DNA of 64,000 nt. Source: Hygrophila difformis. Taxonomy: Eukaryota > Streptophyta > Magnoliopsida > Lamiales > Acanthaceae. Positions within the stretch are counted from its first letter, which is position 1; each line of letters starts with the position of its first letter. Of the stretch, positions 1 through 12,016 are shown one piece after another. A program made the translations under genes and the position numbers. The DNA is taken from contig JAOANR010000012.1 in the NCBI GenBank assembly GCA_030278955.1, positions 22,437,977 to 22,501,976 of the forward strand, given 5' to 3'. Below the pieces are notes generated by a model that was not told the DNA's origin, made no database searches, and saw only the letters and a list, made by a program, of their open reading frames with translations.

Positions 1-38
1 TTACGCAAAAAGGAGCTCAAAACCCCCTTTTTCCAACA
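1..38 (-). mobile_element. Start of the 3' LTR of the minus-strand Copia element (cut by window edge)
   Basis: Read on the minus strand this begins TGTTGGAAAAAGGGGG. It matches the outer end of the other LTR at 5968-6005, which begins TGTCGG and differs at one base of the first six. The rest of this LTR lies left of the window, so neither its length nor the target duplication can be read. Confidence 0.85.
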
Positions 39-48
39 ATCCCCCACA
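39..48 (-). other. Polypurine tract of the Copia element
   Basis: Minus strand GTGGGGGAT lies directly before the 3' LTR. This is the usual place and composition of the plus-strand primer of plant Copia elements. Confidence 0.8.
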
Positions 49-599
49 TGAGTGGAAATAACAGCAGCAGTGAATGCAATGCAGATGCAAATGCCCCGAC
101 TCCTTCTTAAAGAAAGGTTACTGCACGGGTTTAAGTAGTTTTTGGCTTTGAACTTAAACCATATCAATATTATCGAGTATACAGGCGGCGTAGTGATTTT
201 ACTCTTGAACTATCCCCCACAACGTATACTAGTCCAATAATAAAGAATCAGTAACTTTTCAGACTCTTTGTCCGTTCTCACGTTTGGTTCCATTCCAGGC
301 CATGGAAACCCCCTTTGGATTCATAAGTCTCTACTGAAGCGGCCACACTTCTACTTATATAGGTGATTCAACCAAGTATCCTGTCATACTTATATGAACA
401 CACAGTTCCAGAATCATTAAGAGTCATTAAACTCAACCTCTACCACAGACAGGCATCAAACACTTTATCATTGCTTCTGAGGGAAAGGATGAAGATTATT
501 CTTCAAAAGTGTTTTCACATTTGAAATCATACATCTTAGTTGTCCCTTTGAACCAAGTTTGTGGGATCTCCACGCATCATGGTTGGGTTACCAATGTAA

Positions 600-3500
600 T
601 CATTCTTTAGGTGTGGGTTTTAACCCCATTCCCTCTCGCAATTTGCAAAATTGATCTCTGTTGATAGCTTTTGTTAACGGATCCGCTAGGTTATCTCCAG
701 ACTTCACATAAGTTAGAGAAATCACCCCACTAGAGATCAATTGCTTAACGGTATGATGTCGACGACGGATATGTCTCGACTTGCCATTATACATCTCATT
801 TTGTGCCCTGCCAATAGCTGCTTGACTATCACAGTGTATCATTACTGTTGGCACAGGTTTCTTCCAACATGGAATTTCCTCGAGGAAATTTCGAAGCCAT
901 TCGGCTTCTTCGCCAGCTTTATCTAAAGCTATGAATTCAGATTCCATGGTGGATCGGGCTATACACGTTTGTTTTTATGACTTCCAAGACACAACCCCTC
1001 CCGCAATCATGAATACATAACCACTTGTGGATAATGAATCACTTTTCTCTGATATCCAATCGGCATCAGAGTACCCTTCAAGAACAGGAGGATATCTCGT
1101 GTAATGTAACCCCAACTCTTGAGTATATTTCAGATATCTCAAGACTCTCATAATAGCCTTCCAATGCTCACGACTTGGATTGCTAGTATATCTACTCAGT
1201 TTGTTAACCGAATATGCAAGATCCGGGCGAGTACAATTAGTCAAGTACATTAAACTACCAATGATTCTTGCATACTCTTCTTGAGCAACAGGTTCACCCC
1301 TGTTTACTTTCAACTTTTCACTGGGATCCATAGGCGTCTTTGCCGGACGACTATCATAAGCGTTGAATTTACTTAACACTTTCTCAATGTAATGAGACTG
1401 AGAAAGAACAATCCCTTCGGGATGTCTTATGATTTTGATCCCTAATATGACATCGGCTACACCCATGTCTTTCATGTCAAAATTCCTTTTTAACATGTTC
1501 TTGGTCTGATTAATCATATTCAAGTCACTGCCCATGATCAACATGTCATCTACATACAAGCAAACTATAACAAATTTGTCTGTTATTCCCTTGTAGTAAA
1601 CGCATTTATCACATTCATTATACTTGAACCCGTTTGACAACATCACATTATCAAACTTCAAGTGCCACTGCTTAGGCGCTTGTTTCAGACCATACAGAGA
1701 TTTAACCAGTTTGCAGACTTTATGCTCTTGTCCTTGAACAACAAAGCCTTCTGGTTGATTCATATAAATCTCTTCATCTAGATCACCATTTAAGAACGCA
1801 GTCTTAACATCCATTTGATGTATCTCAAGATTGTAAAGTGCAGCAATCGAGAGAAACACTCGAATGGAGGTGATTCTAGACACCGGAGAATAAGTATCGA
1901 AATAATTATCTCCTTCCTTTTGTCTAAAGCCCTGAACTACAAGGCGAGCCTTGTATTTATTGATTGATCCATCGGCTTTATACTTTCTTTTAAGGACCCA
2001 ACGACATCCTAAGGGTTTACAACCTTTCGGTGGATCAGTAAGAACCCAAGTGCGATTCTGCATAATGGATTCTAACTCACTGTTTATGGCTTCTTGCCAT
2101 AACGCAGCATCTGGTCGAGCCAGAGCTTCACTCACAGTTCTTGGCTCGTTATCTAACATAAAAGTGACGAAATCTGGACCAAAAGTTTTAGCGACTTTGG
2201 CCCTATGGCTACGACGAAGTTCAACTGGTTCAGGAGAAATACTTCCCTTGTCAGTTTGCTTCGGCTGATCAGAACTCGTAGCTTCATCAAACGTTCTTTT
2301 ATTTGAACATTCCACTTTATCCTTGTAAGGATATATTTCTTCAAAAAACACAGCGTTTCTTGATTCAATTATTGTTCCTTCACTTATACCAGATATTTCT
2401 GACTTATGTACCAGGAAACGATACGCGCTACTGTTGAGGGCATACCCTATAAAGATACAATCAACTGTTTTGGGGCCGATTGTAACTTGTTTAGGAGGTG
2501 GCACCTCAACTTTAGCCAAACACCCCCACACTTTGAGGTATTTGAAAGAAGGTTTTCTACCTTTCCATAACTCGTAAGGTGTTACTTCCTTACCTTTGTG
2601 AGGTATTTTATTTAAAATATAATTAGCTGTTAAAACAGCTTCCCCCCACAAGTTCTGGGGTAACCCTGAACTAATCAACAAGGCATTCATCATATCCTTT
2701 AGCGTACGGTTCTTTCGTTCCGCAACACCATTGGACTGTGGAGAATATGGCGCTGTAGTTTGATGAATTATTCCGGATTCGGCACACAATTCAGCAAATG
2801 GAGCAACATATTCTCCTCCTTGATCACTCCGAATAACCTTAATTCGGCTATTCAACTGAGTTTCAGCCTCAATCTTGAAGTTTTTAAAAGCTTCAATAGC
2901 TTCATCTTTGCTTCTCAACAAATAAAGATAGCAATAACGAGTGCTATCATCAATAAAAGTAATAAAATACTTTTTACCACCCCGAGTTTGCAAAGATCTA
3001 AAATCACATACATCAGTATGAATTAAATCCAGGGGTTTAGTATTTCTTTCAACACTTGGAAATGGAGGTTTTGTCATTTTCGCTTCAACACAAATTTCAC
3101 ATTTGTTTTTATCGTTGAATTCCATTTCCTTAAGTAAATTTAAATTTACCAATCTCTTTATAGCATTTTTATTTGCATGTCCAAGTCTACAATGCCATAA
3201 ATTAAAACACTCAAGCAAGTAAGAAGAACCTTCAATTTTATTGCCAGAAGCTTGCTCAACAACTTGGCGTTTAGCCATTACATTAAACTTGAAAAGACCA
3301 TTGGTGAGATAGCCTCTACCAAGGAATTTTCCAAACTTAGTCATGATAAACTTATCAGACTCAAAAACAAGTTTGAAACCACTACTAACTAGCAGCGAAC
3401 CAGAAACCAAATTCTTCCGGATATCAGGGACATGCAGCACATCCTTCAGAGTCAAGTTTTTGCCACTAGTCAGCCTCAGTATCACATTTCCAACGCCAAC

Positions 3501-5048
3501 CACATCAGATGATGCTTGGTTTCCCATGTGCAGCTTTCTGCCTTCAACAGTCCGGTATGAAGTAAAGAACTCCCTGTTGGCAGCCACATGACACGAAGCT
3601 CCGGTATCAACAAACCAACCTTTAGCATCATCAATATGCAATACTGCTTCAGACACCACTGCACAAAGGTTGTCTTCCCAACCTTCAGGTTCAGCCTGTA
3701 CCATATGAGAGGCAGGCTTAGCAGGCTTCTTATTTTTCGGCTTTGGGCACTGATTGGCAAAGTGCCCAACCTTGCCACAGTTGTAGCAATTCCCGGAGAA
3801 CTTCTTCCTCTTTTGGCCATCGGCAACCGCTTTTCCTTTGCCCGCAGCGGTCGGCTGCTTGCGTTTACCGGTTTCAGTCAAGTTCGCCTTAGCCTCCATG
3901 GAATGGCTCTTTGACACGGCCTTGCGGTTATCCTCCTCGATTCTAATCCGTGTAACAAGATCTTCAAGGGACATTTCTTTTTGCTTATGCATCAAGTAAT
4001 TCTTGAAGTCTTTCCACGAAGGAGGCAGCTTCTCGATCACAACCGCAGCGTTAAACGCATCGGGCAATTGCATTCCCTCAGCGTGAACGCTATGTATCAG
4101 TAATTGAAACTCTTGAACTTGTTCAACCACTGAACGCCCGTCAACCATCTGAAAACCCAGATATTTGGAAACGGCATGCTTTTTAGTACCAGCATCCTTC
4201 GTTTTGTACTTCCGTTCCAACTGAATCCACAGTTCCTTTGCACCTTTTACAGCAGAGTACACAGCGTACAAAGGATCCGTGAGAGCACTCAGAATGAAGT
4301 TCTTACACATGAAATCACCGTGAACCCATTGTTCTTTGGCGAAGAGCTTCTGAGGATCGGTCTCCATCTCAGACACGGACGGCCGGCTGCTCCTCAAAAA
4401 CCCGGCCAAACCAAGAGTGGTCAGATAGAACAGCATCTTCTGTTGCCACGTCTTGAAATCACGCCCGTCAAACTTTGACGGCTTCTCGGCCACTCCAAAT
4501 GACCTAGGCAGCGCCATAGGGACAGAACCCGTTGACGGCCCAACGCCCGGCACGAAGGCCGGCTCCGACTGAACATAAGTTGGCAAACTAGTGTTCAGCG
4601 GCCCAACGCCCGGTTGCAAACCGGTGTTCATATTATTAAGTCCTGCGGGTGTAACCCCGACTGTTTGTCCAGAAAATGGCAAAGACGCCCCAACGGTAGC
4701 GTTGGGCTGGAACGAAACAGTTCCAAAAGAGTGTCCAGAAACAAACTGTCCAGAATTGGGCAGAACGAACCCGCCAGAGTTGGGCGTCGGCGACGGGGGC
4801 AGGAAGGCCGCCGTGGGATCAATCAAGTATTGATCGATAGAGGCGTTTGGGTCTGCCGTCGGCAGCGGCAACGGCAGCGTCACGGGTGGAGGAAGCACAG
4901 TGGCAGTGGTCAGCACTGACGGCACCGCTGCGGTTGGGGTAACGGCAGCGAACGCCTGGACAGACCCAGGCATGGGAACGGAGGCGGCGGCAGCAGCGAC
5001 GGATGAGACGTCAGCGGAGGCGGTGGCGGCAGCAGTGGAACCGTCCAT
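600..5048 (-). pseudogene. Ty1/Copia Gag-Pol polyprotein with one internal stop
   Basis: One continuous frame of 1,482 codons encodes, in order, an Ala/Pro-rich N-terminus, a Gag domain, a CCHC knuckle ([14 protein letters not shown], near 3750-3790), protease (DTGASC, near 3595), integrase (HHCC near 3090-3205; D, D and E at TDVC, SDQGGEY and GVAERKN), reverse transcriptase (YVDD near 1545) and RNase H (DADW near 1055). This PR-IN-RT-RH order defines Copia. The only break is a TAA at 975-977, where family members have lysine in the SWKSKKQT motif; the frame then runs open to the stop at 600. I start at the ATG at 5048. The upstream in-frame ATG at 5330 falls inside the TATA box, so it cannot be in the transcript. 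A single nonsense change suggests a recent insertion. Confidence 0.93.
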
Positions 5049-5328
5049 TTTAAACGTCTTGCGATTGTAAGAAAATGGACGGAGGCAGCAATATAGGAAG
5101 CGTCGAGTCGAGTTTGGAACTCTTCCCGCAAGACGTTTATGCCCCGGTAGTGCTCCGGCAGCGGCAGAACGTCCCCAAAGGTAAAACGACGAACGTCTCG
5201 ACGTAGCAGCACCGCAAACGTCGACGACCGGCGAACAGAACAACAAGAGAAGAGGGAGTCGGGAGGAGAGAATGTATGCAGAGAAGAAGATGCAGAAAGC
5301 TGTGATCCCTAAGCCTGACCCTGCTGCC

Positions 5329-5337
5329 ATTTATAGG
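5329..5337 (-). promoter_or_regulatory. TATA box of the Copia LTR promoter
   Basis: Minus strand CCTATAAAT, about 280 bases before the gag ATG. Transcription would start about 30 bases downstream, so the ATG overlapping this box is not used. Confidence 0.7.
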
Positions 5338-5549
5338 CGTTGGACGAGACGAAACCGCCGGCAGCCATTGATGGGGCGGTTTCAGCTGGATTTTCAACAG
5401 CTCAATTCAAATGGTTTCAACAACTCGTGACGGGTGTTGAAATCAGAGTGGGCTTCAACGACTGGGCTTGGCGCATGGGCTTGACAAATAAACTTTGTCT
5501 AAAAAATTAGACAGGCCCAAAGCCCACCCAAAGCCCAATTACCAAGATC

Positions 5550-5662
5550 CAAGTCCAAGTCCAAGTCCAAGTCCAAGTCCACGGGCACGGGCTCGGGCGC
5601 GGGCGACGGCGACGGCGACGGCGCGGCGCGGCTCGGCTCGGGACGGGACGGGACGGGACGGG
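5550..5662. repeat. Hexamer/pentamer microsatellites within the Copia LTR
   Basis: Three adjacent simple repeats: CAAGTC units (5550-5580), GGCGAC units (5601-5621) and GGGAC units (5640-5662). They produce open but low-complexity frames on both strands (Ser-Pro, Asp-Leu, Arg-rich) that I do not regard as coding. Confidence 0.9.
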
Positions 5663-6033
5663 CGCGCGCGTGTGGGCTTCCCCCACACTTGATCAATCTG
5701 TATTAGTTTAATTGTTTCTAACACGCAGAACAATATAAACTAATTTAACTCCCACTGCTTAAGCGATGTGGGACGCGCCACTTTAACCTACCCTTTAACA
5801 ACTATTTAAATACAAGCGTTTCAACTAGCCGCATTCAATGACCCATTTCGACCACTTATTTCTCACTCACCCGACAACGGTTTTGAGAAAATAAATGCAC
5901 TACGACAATCTACGCGAAACGTAGAATTCGTATACGCTATTTAATTAATCCAAATTAAATATCGTCATTACGCAAAAAGGAGCTCAAAACCCCCTTTTTC
6001 CGACATTAGACACATAGATCCATGGCATAAATT

Positions 6034-6045
6034 TGGTATCAGAGC
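6034..6045 (+). other. Primer-binding site remnant (tRNA-iMet type), plus-strand element
   Basis: TGGTATCAGAGC is the classic plant PBS. It is preceded by GATCCATGGCA, almost the same as the inner LTR end of Gypsy-A (GATCTATGGCA before its PBS at 29250-29261). I infer that the Copia at 1-6005 landed in the LTR end of a related plus-strand element. No gag or pol frame follows. Confidence 0.55.
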
Positions 6046-7557
6046 CTAGTCTAAATTCGAAATTTCCATGAGTAGTTGGTAGATTTTGTCACGCCATTTT
6101 GCTTGTTCTTGTGGCGGGTTAGTTGTCATTTTTGCGCTTATCTTGATCTTCTTGTTGAATTCCATGTATTCCTTGTTCTTTGGAATTAATTCCCGTGTAA
6201 TGTGATTGTTGAAATGCTCACAACATGGTCCAAAATTTTTTCCCCCAAATACCCAAAAATTACCCTCTTCCCCGTTCTGTTTCCCCAAATCCCCCAAAAT
6301 TTCTCCAACACCAAAGGGGGGCGCGGTGGTGGCTGAAGCTCGCCGGCAGGAGCAGAGACGCCGGCGAGATGCGTCGGGCAGAGGGAGAGAGACCGCCGGG
6401 CGCTGGCGGTTCATGCAAGGGAGCAGCGGCGTGAACCAGACGGCGCTAGCAGGCGAGGCACGGCGTGCGCAGGGACTCCTCCCCTGCCGCCACCCTATCT
6501 TTCGGATTCCTCCCCCATTTGGTTAATATTTCTCAAATTCCAATCTCCTCCACGTCTCATATTTCCATTTCTGAGTTCTATTGAGATTAGGGGTTTGGAT
6601 TTGGATATTCAATTTTGGGATTCAAGATTATTTCCAATTTTTTAGATTATGGATTTGGATTTGGATATTCAATTTGGGGATTCTTGAGAATTTGGGGATT
6701 TGAATATTCTGCTCTTTCTTTCTATTGTTTGATTTTTCTTTTTCTTTTTTTTTTTTGTTTTGTGATTCAATTGCAAACAGGAGGCAAACAAGGAAGAAGC
6801 CCTTTGAGAATACCTAAGCAAGCGCCATGAATGAATAAGAAATTGACAGTCGGATTGTTTTCGTTACGCTTTTCAGATTCACGATTGGGCGTTAAGGCGC
6901 AATGATAATTTCCCAGAATCCGTACAATTTCCCGATGAAGGGGGAATAAGGGTATTAAGAAAGATGGTGGTGTGTTCGGTTCTAGGCGTTCATGAGTCCA
7001 TGTTCGTGGTCTAGGGAACGCAATTGCTAGAGCACGGGAGAATTAAGAAGCATCTGCTCTGCCTTTCTCATACCTATTTTCATGGACGAGCCTGACAGCC
7101 ACAAAACAGTAATCCTGATATCTGGATATTTCATATTTCCGTATATAACCAAAAAATAAATGGTTAAGTGGGATTTTTTGTTGATTTTTTTGGTAATTTG
7201 GATTTTTTGGTTATTTTTTGGGAATTTTTTTGTTTGGGTTTTGTTCTGGCTGCCGTTGTCGGCGCTATTTTCTGGTGTGAATCCGGCAAAAAAATGTCAT
7301 TAAGGGGGTATGGGACATATTATGCCAAAGTTATCATAAATAATGGAGTGATTGTGTTAATCAAATTAATATGGGACTGAAATCGAAATTTGGAAAATTT
7401 ATTGGACCAATGGAGTTTTTTTTCCAAAATAAAATACTAATAAATTTGACCATACTATCTTAAATTGTAATTAAATACTTTGATTATGTTGATTATAATT
7501 GAAATATTTCACCATGTTTAGGGAAAAATGAAAAGATAATGTTGATGTTAAACAATA
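6046..7557. other. Anonymous sequence, no supportable gene
   Basis: Short open frames near 6050-6530 are low-complexity and unsupported. A pyrimidine-rich tract (6735-6760) followed by TTGCAAACAG at about 6780 looks like a plant 3' splice site on the plus strand, but I can attach no coding exon to it. From about 7400 the sequence becomes strongly AT-rich. Confidence 0.4.
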
Positions 7558-7582
7558 CTAGTATTACCCGCCCAATGAGTGG
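7558..7582 (-). mobile_element. Helitron-like 3' terminus (minus strand)
   Basis: On the minus strand an imperfect GC-rich hairpin (CCACTCA/TGGGCGG) is followed by GTAATA and CTAG with T after it. It closely resembles the perfect terminus at 13151-13177, so both are ends of one family. A matching 5' end to the right is uncertain; TCTATAC at 11937 (minus) is one candidate. Confidence 0.55.
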
Positions 7583-7954
7583 AAATATGAAAAATATGAT
7601 AAATAAAAATCAAATTTAACAAATAAAATTGTTTAACTTTATTATGTCAATTACATTTTTCGAGCTCCATAAACTATTTTAAAAATTATATGAAGACATG
7701 TATACATTGTAAAACGACCGAGCAATAAATAATATGCAACTATCAATAATTTATATATTATAATTTAGTGCCTTAAAATAATATTATACTATAAACAATA
7801 GTCTAAACGGAGCAAAAATGAAAAATAAATATAAAACAATTTCTACTCGCGGCTCTAATGCAATATATAGGCAAATGAAATACATGAAATCACATTTGTA
7901 CACGGTAATTGATTATATCTTGAGAAATTAGAAATTTCACAATAGATGCATATA

Positions 7955-9757
7955 GGGAATGGTTATGGTACTACCAATGTGAATGGTAGTACATCAAGAC
8001 AAATCATCTCAACCATACAAAAATATTCAATGGCTATAAAATAAAAAGGGTAGAGTTGTCAAACAAAAATAATCATATCTTTAGTAATAAAATCATTCAC
8101 AAAATCAATTTAGTTATTTCTATCCTTAAATAAAGATCATATAAAAAATTTACAGAAGTTAGCTCTCTTTTAACACAATTCATTGCATAATAATAGAGAA
8201 ATTATCTTTATTTATCTATTTCACTCGTCAGTCTTTCATTCCTCACATTTTCTATTTGGCTATTTTGAATTTCTAAAATATGATAGGATATTTAGATTCC
8301 TTGAATCGAGTAAATAGATTTTCATATAAAGAACGTCCAAATCCGAGCTCATTTGAGAAAGTTACAGCCATTTGAAGTTTGTCATATAAATTTTGTTGTA
8401 TAGACTACGTCGCTGAAATGCATATGCTATGTCGCTGAATTGTAAAATCTCCGTTGCTGAATTCTAAAGGCTCCGTCGCTGAATTACACAGCCACCGTCG
8501 CTGAAATGTAAAGGTTGTGTTTCTGAAAATTGTATTGAACTTCAAATGGCTCTAACTTTCTCAAACGAACTCGGATTATGACGTTCTTTGTATGAAAATC
8601 TACCTATTCGATGCAAGGAATCTAAATTTCTCATCAAATTTTAGAAATTCCAAATAGATAAATACCAGATTTTCAAAAGAAAAGACATCTTATGTTCATT
8701 ATTTTGAAAATATGATATTTACATGTTTAGACTTTCTAAAATCGGATATGATATTTAAATTTCTTGCATTGAGTAGATAAATTTTCATATAAAGAGCGTC
8801 CAAATCTGAGGTCATTTGAGAAAGTTAGAGTCATTTGAAGTTTGTCGCATAAACTTTGTTATATAGGCTACGTCGCTGAAATGCATAAGCTACGTCGCTA
8901 AATTATAAAGCCTCCATCGCTGAATTATAAAGCCTTCGTCGCTGAATTACATAGTCACCGTCGCTGAAATGTGAAGGTCGTGTTTCTAAAAATCGTAATA
9001 AACTTCAAATGGCTCTAACTTTCTCAAATGAACTCGGATTTTGACATTCTTTATATGAAAATCTACCTACTCGATGCAAGGAATCTAAATTTCCTATTAA
9101 ATTTTTGAAATTATAAATAGATAAATACCAGATTTTCAAATGAAAGGGTATCTTATTCTGGTTATTTTGAAAATATGATATTTATCTGTTAAGGCTTTAT
9201 AAAATCTGATAGGATATTTAAATTCCTTGCGTTGAGTAAATAGATTTTCATATAAAGAACGTCCAAATCCAAGCTCATTTGAAAAAGTTAGAGCCATTTG
9301 AAGTTTGTCACAAAAACTATGTTGTATAGGCTATGTTGCTGAAATGCATACTTTGTGTCGCTGAATTGTAAAGCTCCTGTCACTGAATTGCAAAGCCACT
9401 GTCGCTGAAATGTGAAGACTACGTTTCTGAATATCGCAGTGAACTTCAAATAACTCTAACTTTCTCAAACGAACTCGGATTTTGACATTCTTTATATGAA
9501 AATATACGTACTCGATACAAGCAATCTAAATAATCTATCAAATTTTAGAAATTCCGAAAAGAAAAACTAAGATTATGAGGGAGAGAGATGTACGAGCATT
9601 AGAATTGAGAAAAGTGAATAGAGATCATTTGGATCTTTTTGAAATTACAATAGTACACTTTGTATTAATCTTAGCCATTGATTTCAATATTTCATCATGG
9701 CTTGGATGTGCCACAGTACATCAAGAGACATAGGTTCTCTGCACCCTAACCAAAGCC
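7955..9757. mobile_element. Non-autonomous MULE-like DNA transposon A
   Basis: A perfect 9-bp direct repeat, ATGCATATA, flanks the element (7946-7954 and 9758-9766); 9 bp is the Mutator-superfamily hallmark. The ends are imperfect inverted repeats: GGGAATGGTTATGGTAC at the left and, on the opposite strand, GGCTTTGGTTAGGGTGC at the right. Similarity continues inward through a CAATGGCTA motif. There is no transposase. The interior holds three tandem inverted-repeat modules. Confidence 0.75.
8281..9549. repeat. Three tandem ~464-bp modules, each an inverted repeat with GTCGCTGAA words in the loop
   Basis: Modules start at about 8281, 8745 and 9208. In each, a left arm of about 120 bases (containing ATAAAGAACGTCCAAATCC) is repeated in inverse at the right end. 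The loop carries four or five copies of GTCGCTGAA or close variants about 20-25 bases apart. Each module could fold into a long stem. Confidence 0.8.
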
Positions 9758-9766
9758 ATGCATATA

Positions 9767-11699
9767 TTTCCAAATTAAAGTAGAAAATATAAGAAAATAA
9801 TCTTGTGAATTAAAATTTAGAAATGATTATGTAAAAAATATAATTGAATGTACGATCATCACAAATTTAATAATGATATGGTTTTCTGGGATGTATAAAC
9901 ATAGTTTGATCAACGTATGCAATTTATATAATTTAGTTAATCTTTCTATCCAAATATTTGTTATCCATTGATGAATATAATATCAATCTATAAAGTATTT
10001 ATTAAAATTTGTTATCATATTTAATACTATAATTTCAATTCATAAAGTATTTTTTAAGAATAAAAACAAGTATTTAAATTATATTTAAATATAAAATATA
10101 ATATCACCCATAAAGGTTTCCCTACATATTGTGTAGTATTTTTAATTCATAATTAGATTTTTTCGCCGGCTGCACACGATTGTTGAACTTACATAATAAT
10201 ATAAATTGAGAATATTTTTTTTAATTACATGAAGTTCAAAATCTTTTCCTTAAGTGGTGGTGGAAATGTATGCAACACAAATATTTATTATTTTGTACTA
10301 TATACTTATGTTTAATTGCGATTATTTTTGTGAAAATAGAACTATAAAATTATGTTTCGTTAAAAGTTTCCTATTGACATGTTTGGTACCATATCTGAAC
10401 ATGTAATATGATCACTTAAACAAAATAAATTCATAAATTCAAAAAAAAAAATTTAACTTCTTGTACTCATTAAACTTGTTGTCTTGCATTACCACAGGAA
10501 TAGTAGTATTTCAATTGAGGTTTCAATGACATTCATAATTTATAATGTGTACAAAAAGAAAATAAGAAATCCAGTATTGCCATGGTTTAAAAGAATTCTT
10601 AAATGCATGCATATAATTTCATCATAGAACGCATGCATCCATATGTTGTTAGGACATAATTTAAATAATTAAATATATTATATAATAACTGTTAATGGGG
10701 AGTGATCGTGTAGAAAATTTATATATAATTACCTTGTCACTCAGTAACATCATTCCCAAATTTATATATTTATGTCAATTTCAACTGCTTTCTCATTTAA
10801 ATTAGGTCAGAATACGATCAAATGCGCAAGTTGACATATGAAATTGAATAAAAATAATGGACAATTTTGGCCATTATCACACGCATCAAGTGAAATTATA
10901 TCATATAATTTTCGTTACTTCTTATATATTTTCATTAAAAATATCCAAAATAAAACTCAAAGCCATTAATCTACATATCATTACAAAAAGTTAGTGATAA
11001 TTTTATATGTTAATAATAATAAGATTAATATAATTATATTTATTATATAGATTTATCTATTCACTGAAATCTTTTTTCAATAATTATTTTTTCATTATAG
11101 TATAAGTGGTTTATTCAAAATTAAACCTGATACCAAAAATTAGGATTAAAATTTGATTAAAATTTTCTATAGCAGAATAATTTCTTTTAAATATACATTT
11201 TGATAAATTAACAAAAGTATGGTTAGAATTAATTGTTTTATTAATTTATTATATTGATTTAGATTAATACTTATTAATACTTTATGTTTTCTCTAGCCTT
11301 ATAGGTTGTGCCTAGCAAAAAAAAAGATACTTTAGGCTCAAAATTTAAAACAACTAATATAATATATATTCAATTAAAGAATTTATAAGATGCATGTTTA
11401 CAATTTATATCTTTTGAAAATATATAGAAAGATTTTTTAAAGATTTATTTATAATATATAGATTTATGCATTTATGATCTAGATATAGTATTAAAAGTTG
11501 ATGACATGGCATAGATAGAATTAATCAGTGCTGAGGTGTATCTTGATGATTAATCAGCGCTGATGTGCATTTTTTAGGCCCGTTGATCTATAAAATGAGG
11601 GTATAACTGATTAACCCTCAAAATTGAAAAGATTGAGTTATTTTGAAAAGGGACAATATAGTCTGCACATACCAAAAAATATTTAGGATTTATTATATA
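9767..11699. other. AT-rich sequence with one weak Helitron 5'-like signature
   Basis: I see no gene. At 11478 (plus) the sequence ATCTAGATATAGTATTAAAA, followed by GTTGATGACATGG, resembles a plant Helitron 5' end (A then TC, then AT-rich). No partner 3' hairpin-CTAG on the plus strand was found, so this is only a candidate. Confidence 0.35.
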
Positions 11700-11918
11700 C
11701 TTTCTCCATTTTTGGATAGTGAAAAATAATTGACTTTTGTTACTATTTATTATTCAACTTTGACTCATGTCTATACAACATCTATAGAAGAAAAAACATC
11801 ATCAAGTGATATCTTGTTGGATTCGTCTCATATTGTAGTTTTAAAATATCAAAGTTTTAGAATTTTTCCTTATACACATTTTGAGTTATTAAGCATTAAA
11901 AATGTATATTGGAGAAAG
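11700..11918. mobile_element. Stowaway-like MITE
   Basis: Starts CTTTCTCCA after TA and ends with GGAGAAAG. The 3' half shares a roughly 100-base core (GATATCTTGTTGGATTCGTC, onward) with the MITE at 39860-40120 and with the foldback element at 14501-15210. The right-hand TA is now TG. Confidence 0.5.
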
Positions 11919-12016
11919 TGAATATTGAGTGTATAGATAGGTTACTGTTCATAAGGGGATTTTTGTAAGAGAGAATGGATATGTTACTATTTATTAGGGA
12001 TATTGTTTTTATATAT

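Larger units (their letters stand above)
5049..6005 (-). mobile_element. 5' LTR plus leader of the Copia element
   Basis: On the minus strand it begins TGTCGGAAAAAGG at 6005 and carries a TATA box at 5329-5337. The inner LTR border cannot be fixed because the partner LTR is off the window, and I see no iMet primer-binding site between the TATA box and the gag start. Several short tandem repeats lie in the upstream (U3) part. Confidence 0.75.

Noticed and set aside
5049..5330. Upstream extension of the Copia polyprotein to ATG 5330
   Set aside because: This ATG overlaps the TATA box, so it is upstream of transcription start; the added 94 residues are LTR sequence.
5495..5733. Three overlapping open frames in the Copia LTR
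   Set aside because: They are produced by CAAGTC/GGCGAC/GGGAC repeats on both strands.
11478..11510. Second Helitron 5' end on the plus strand
   Set aside because: The start looks right, but no plus-strand hairpin plus CTAG end was found downstream; kept only as a weak note.
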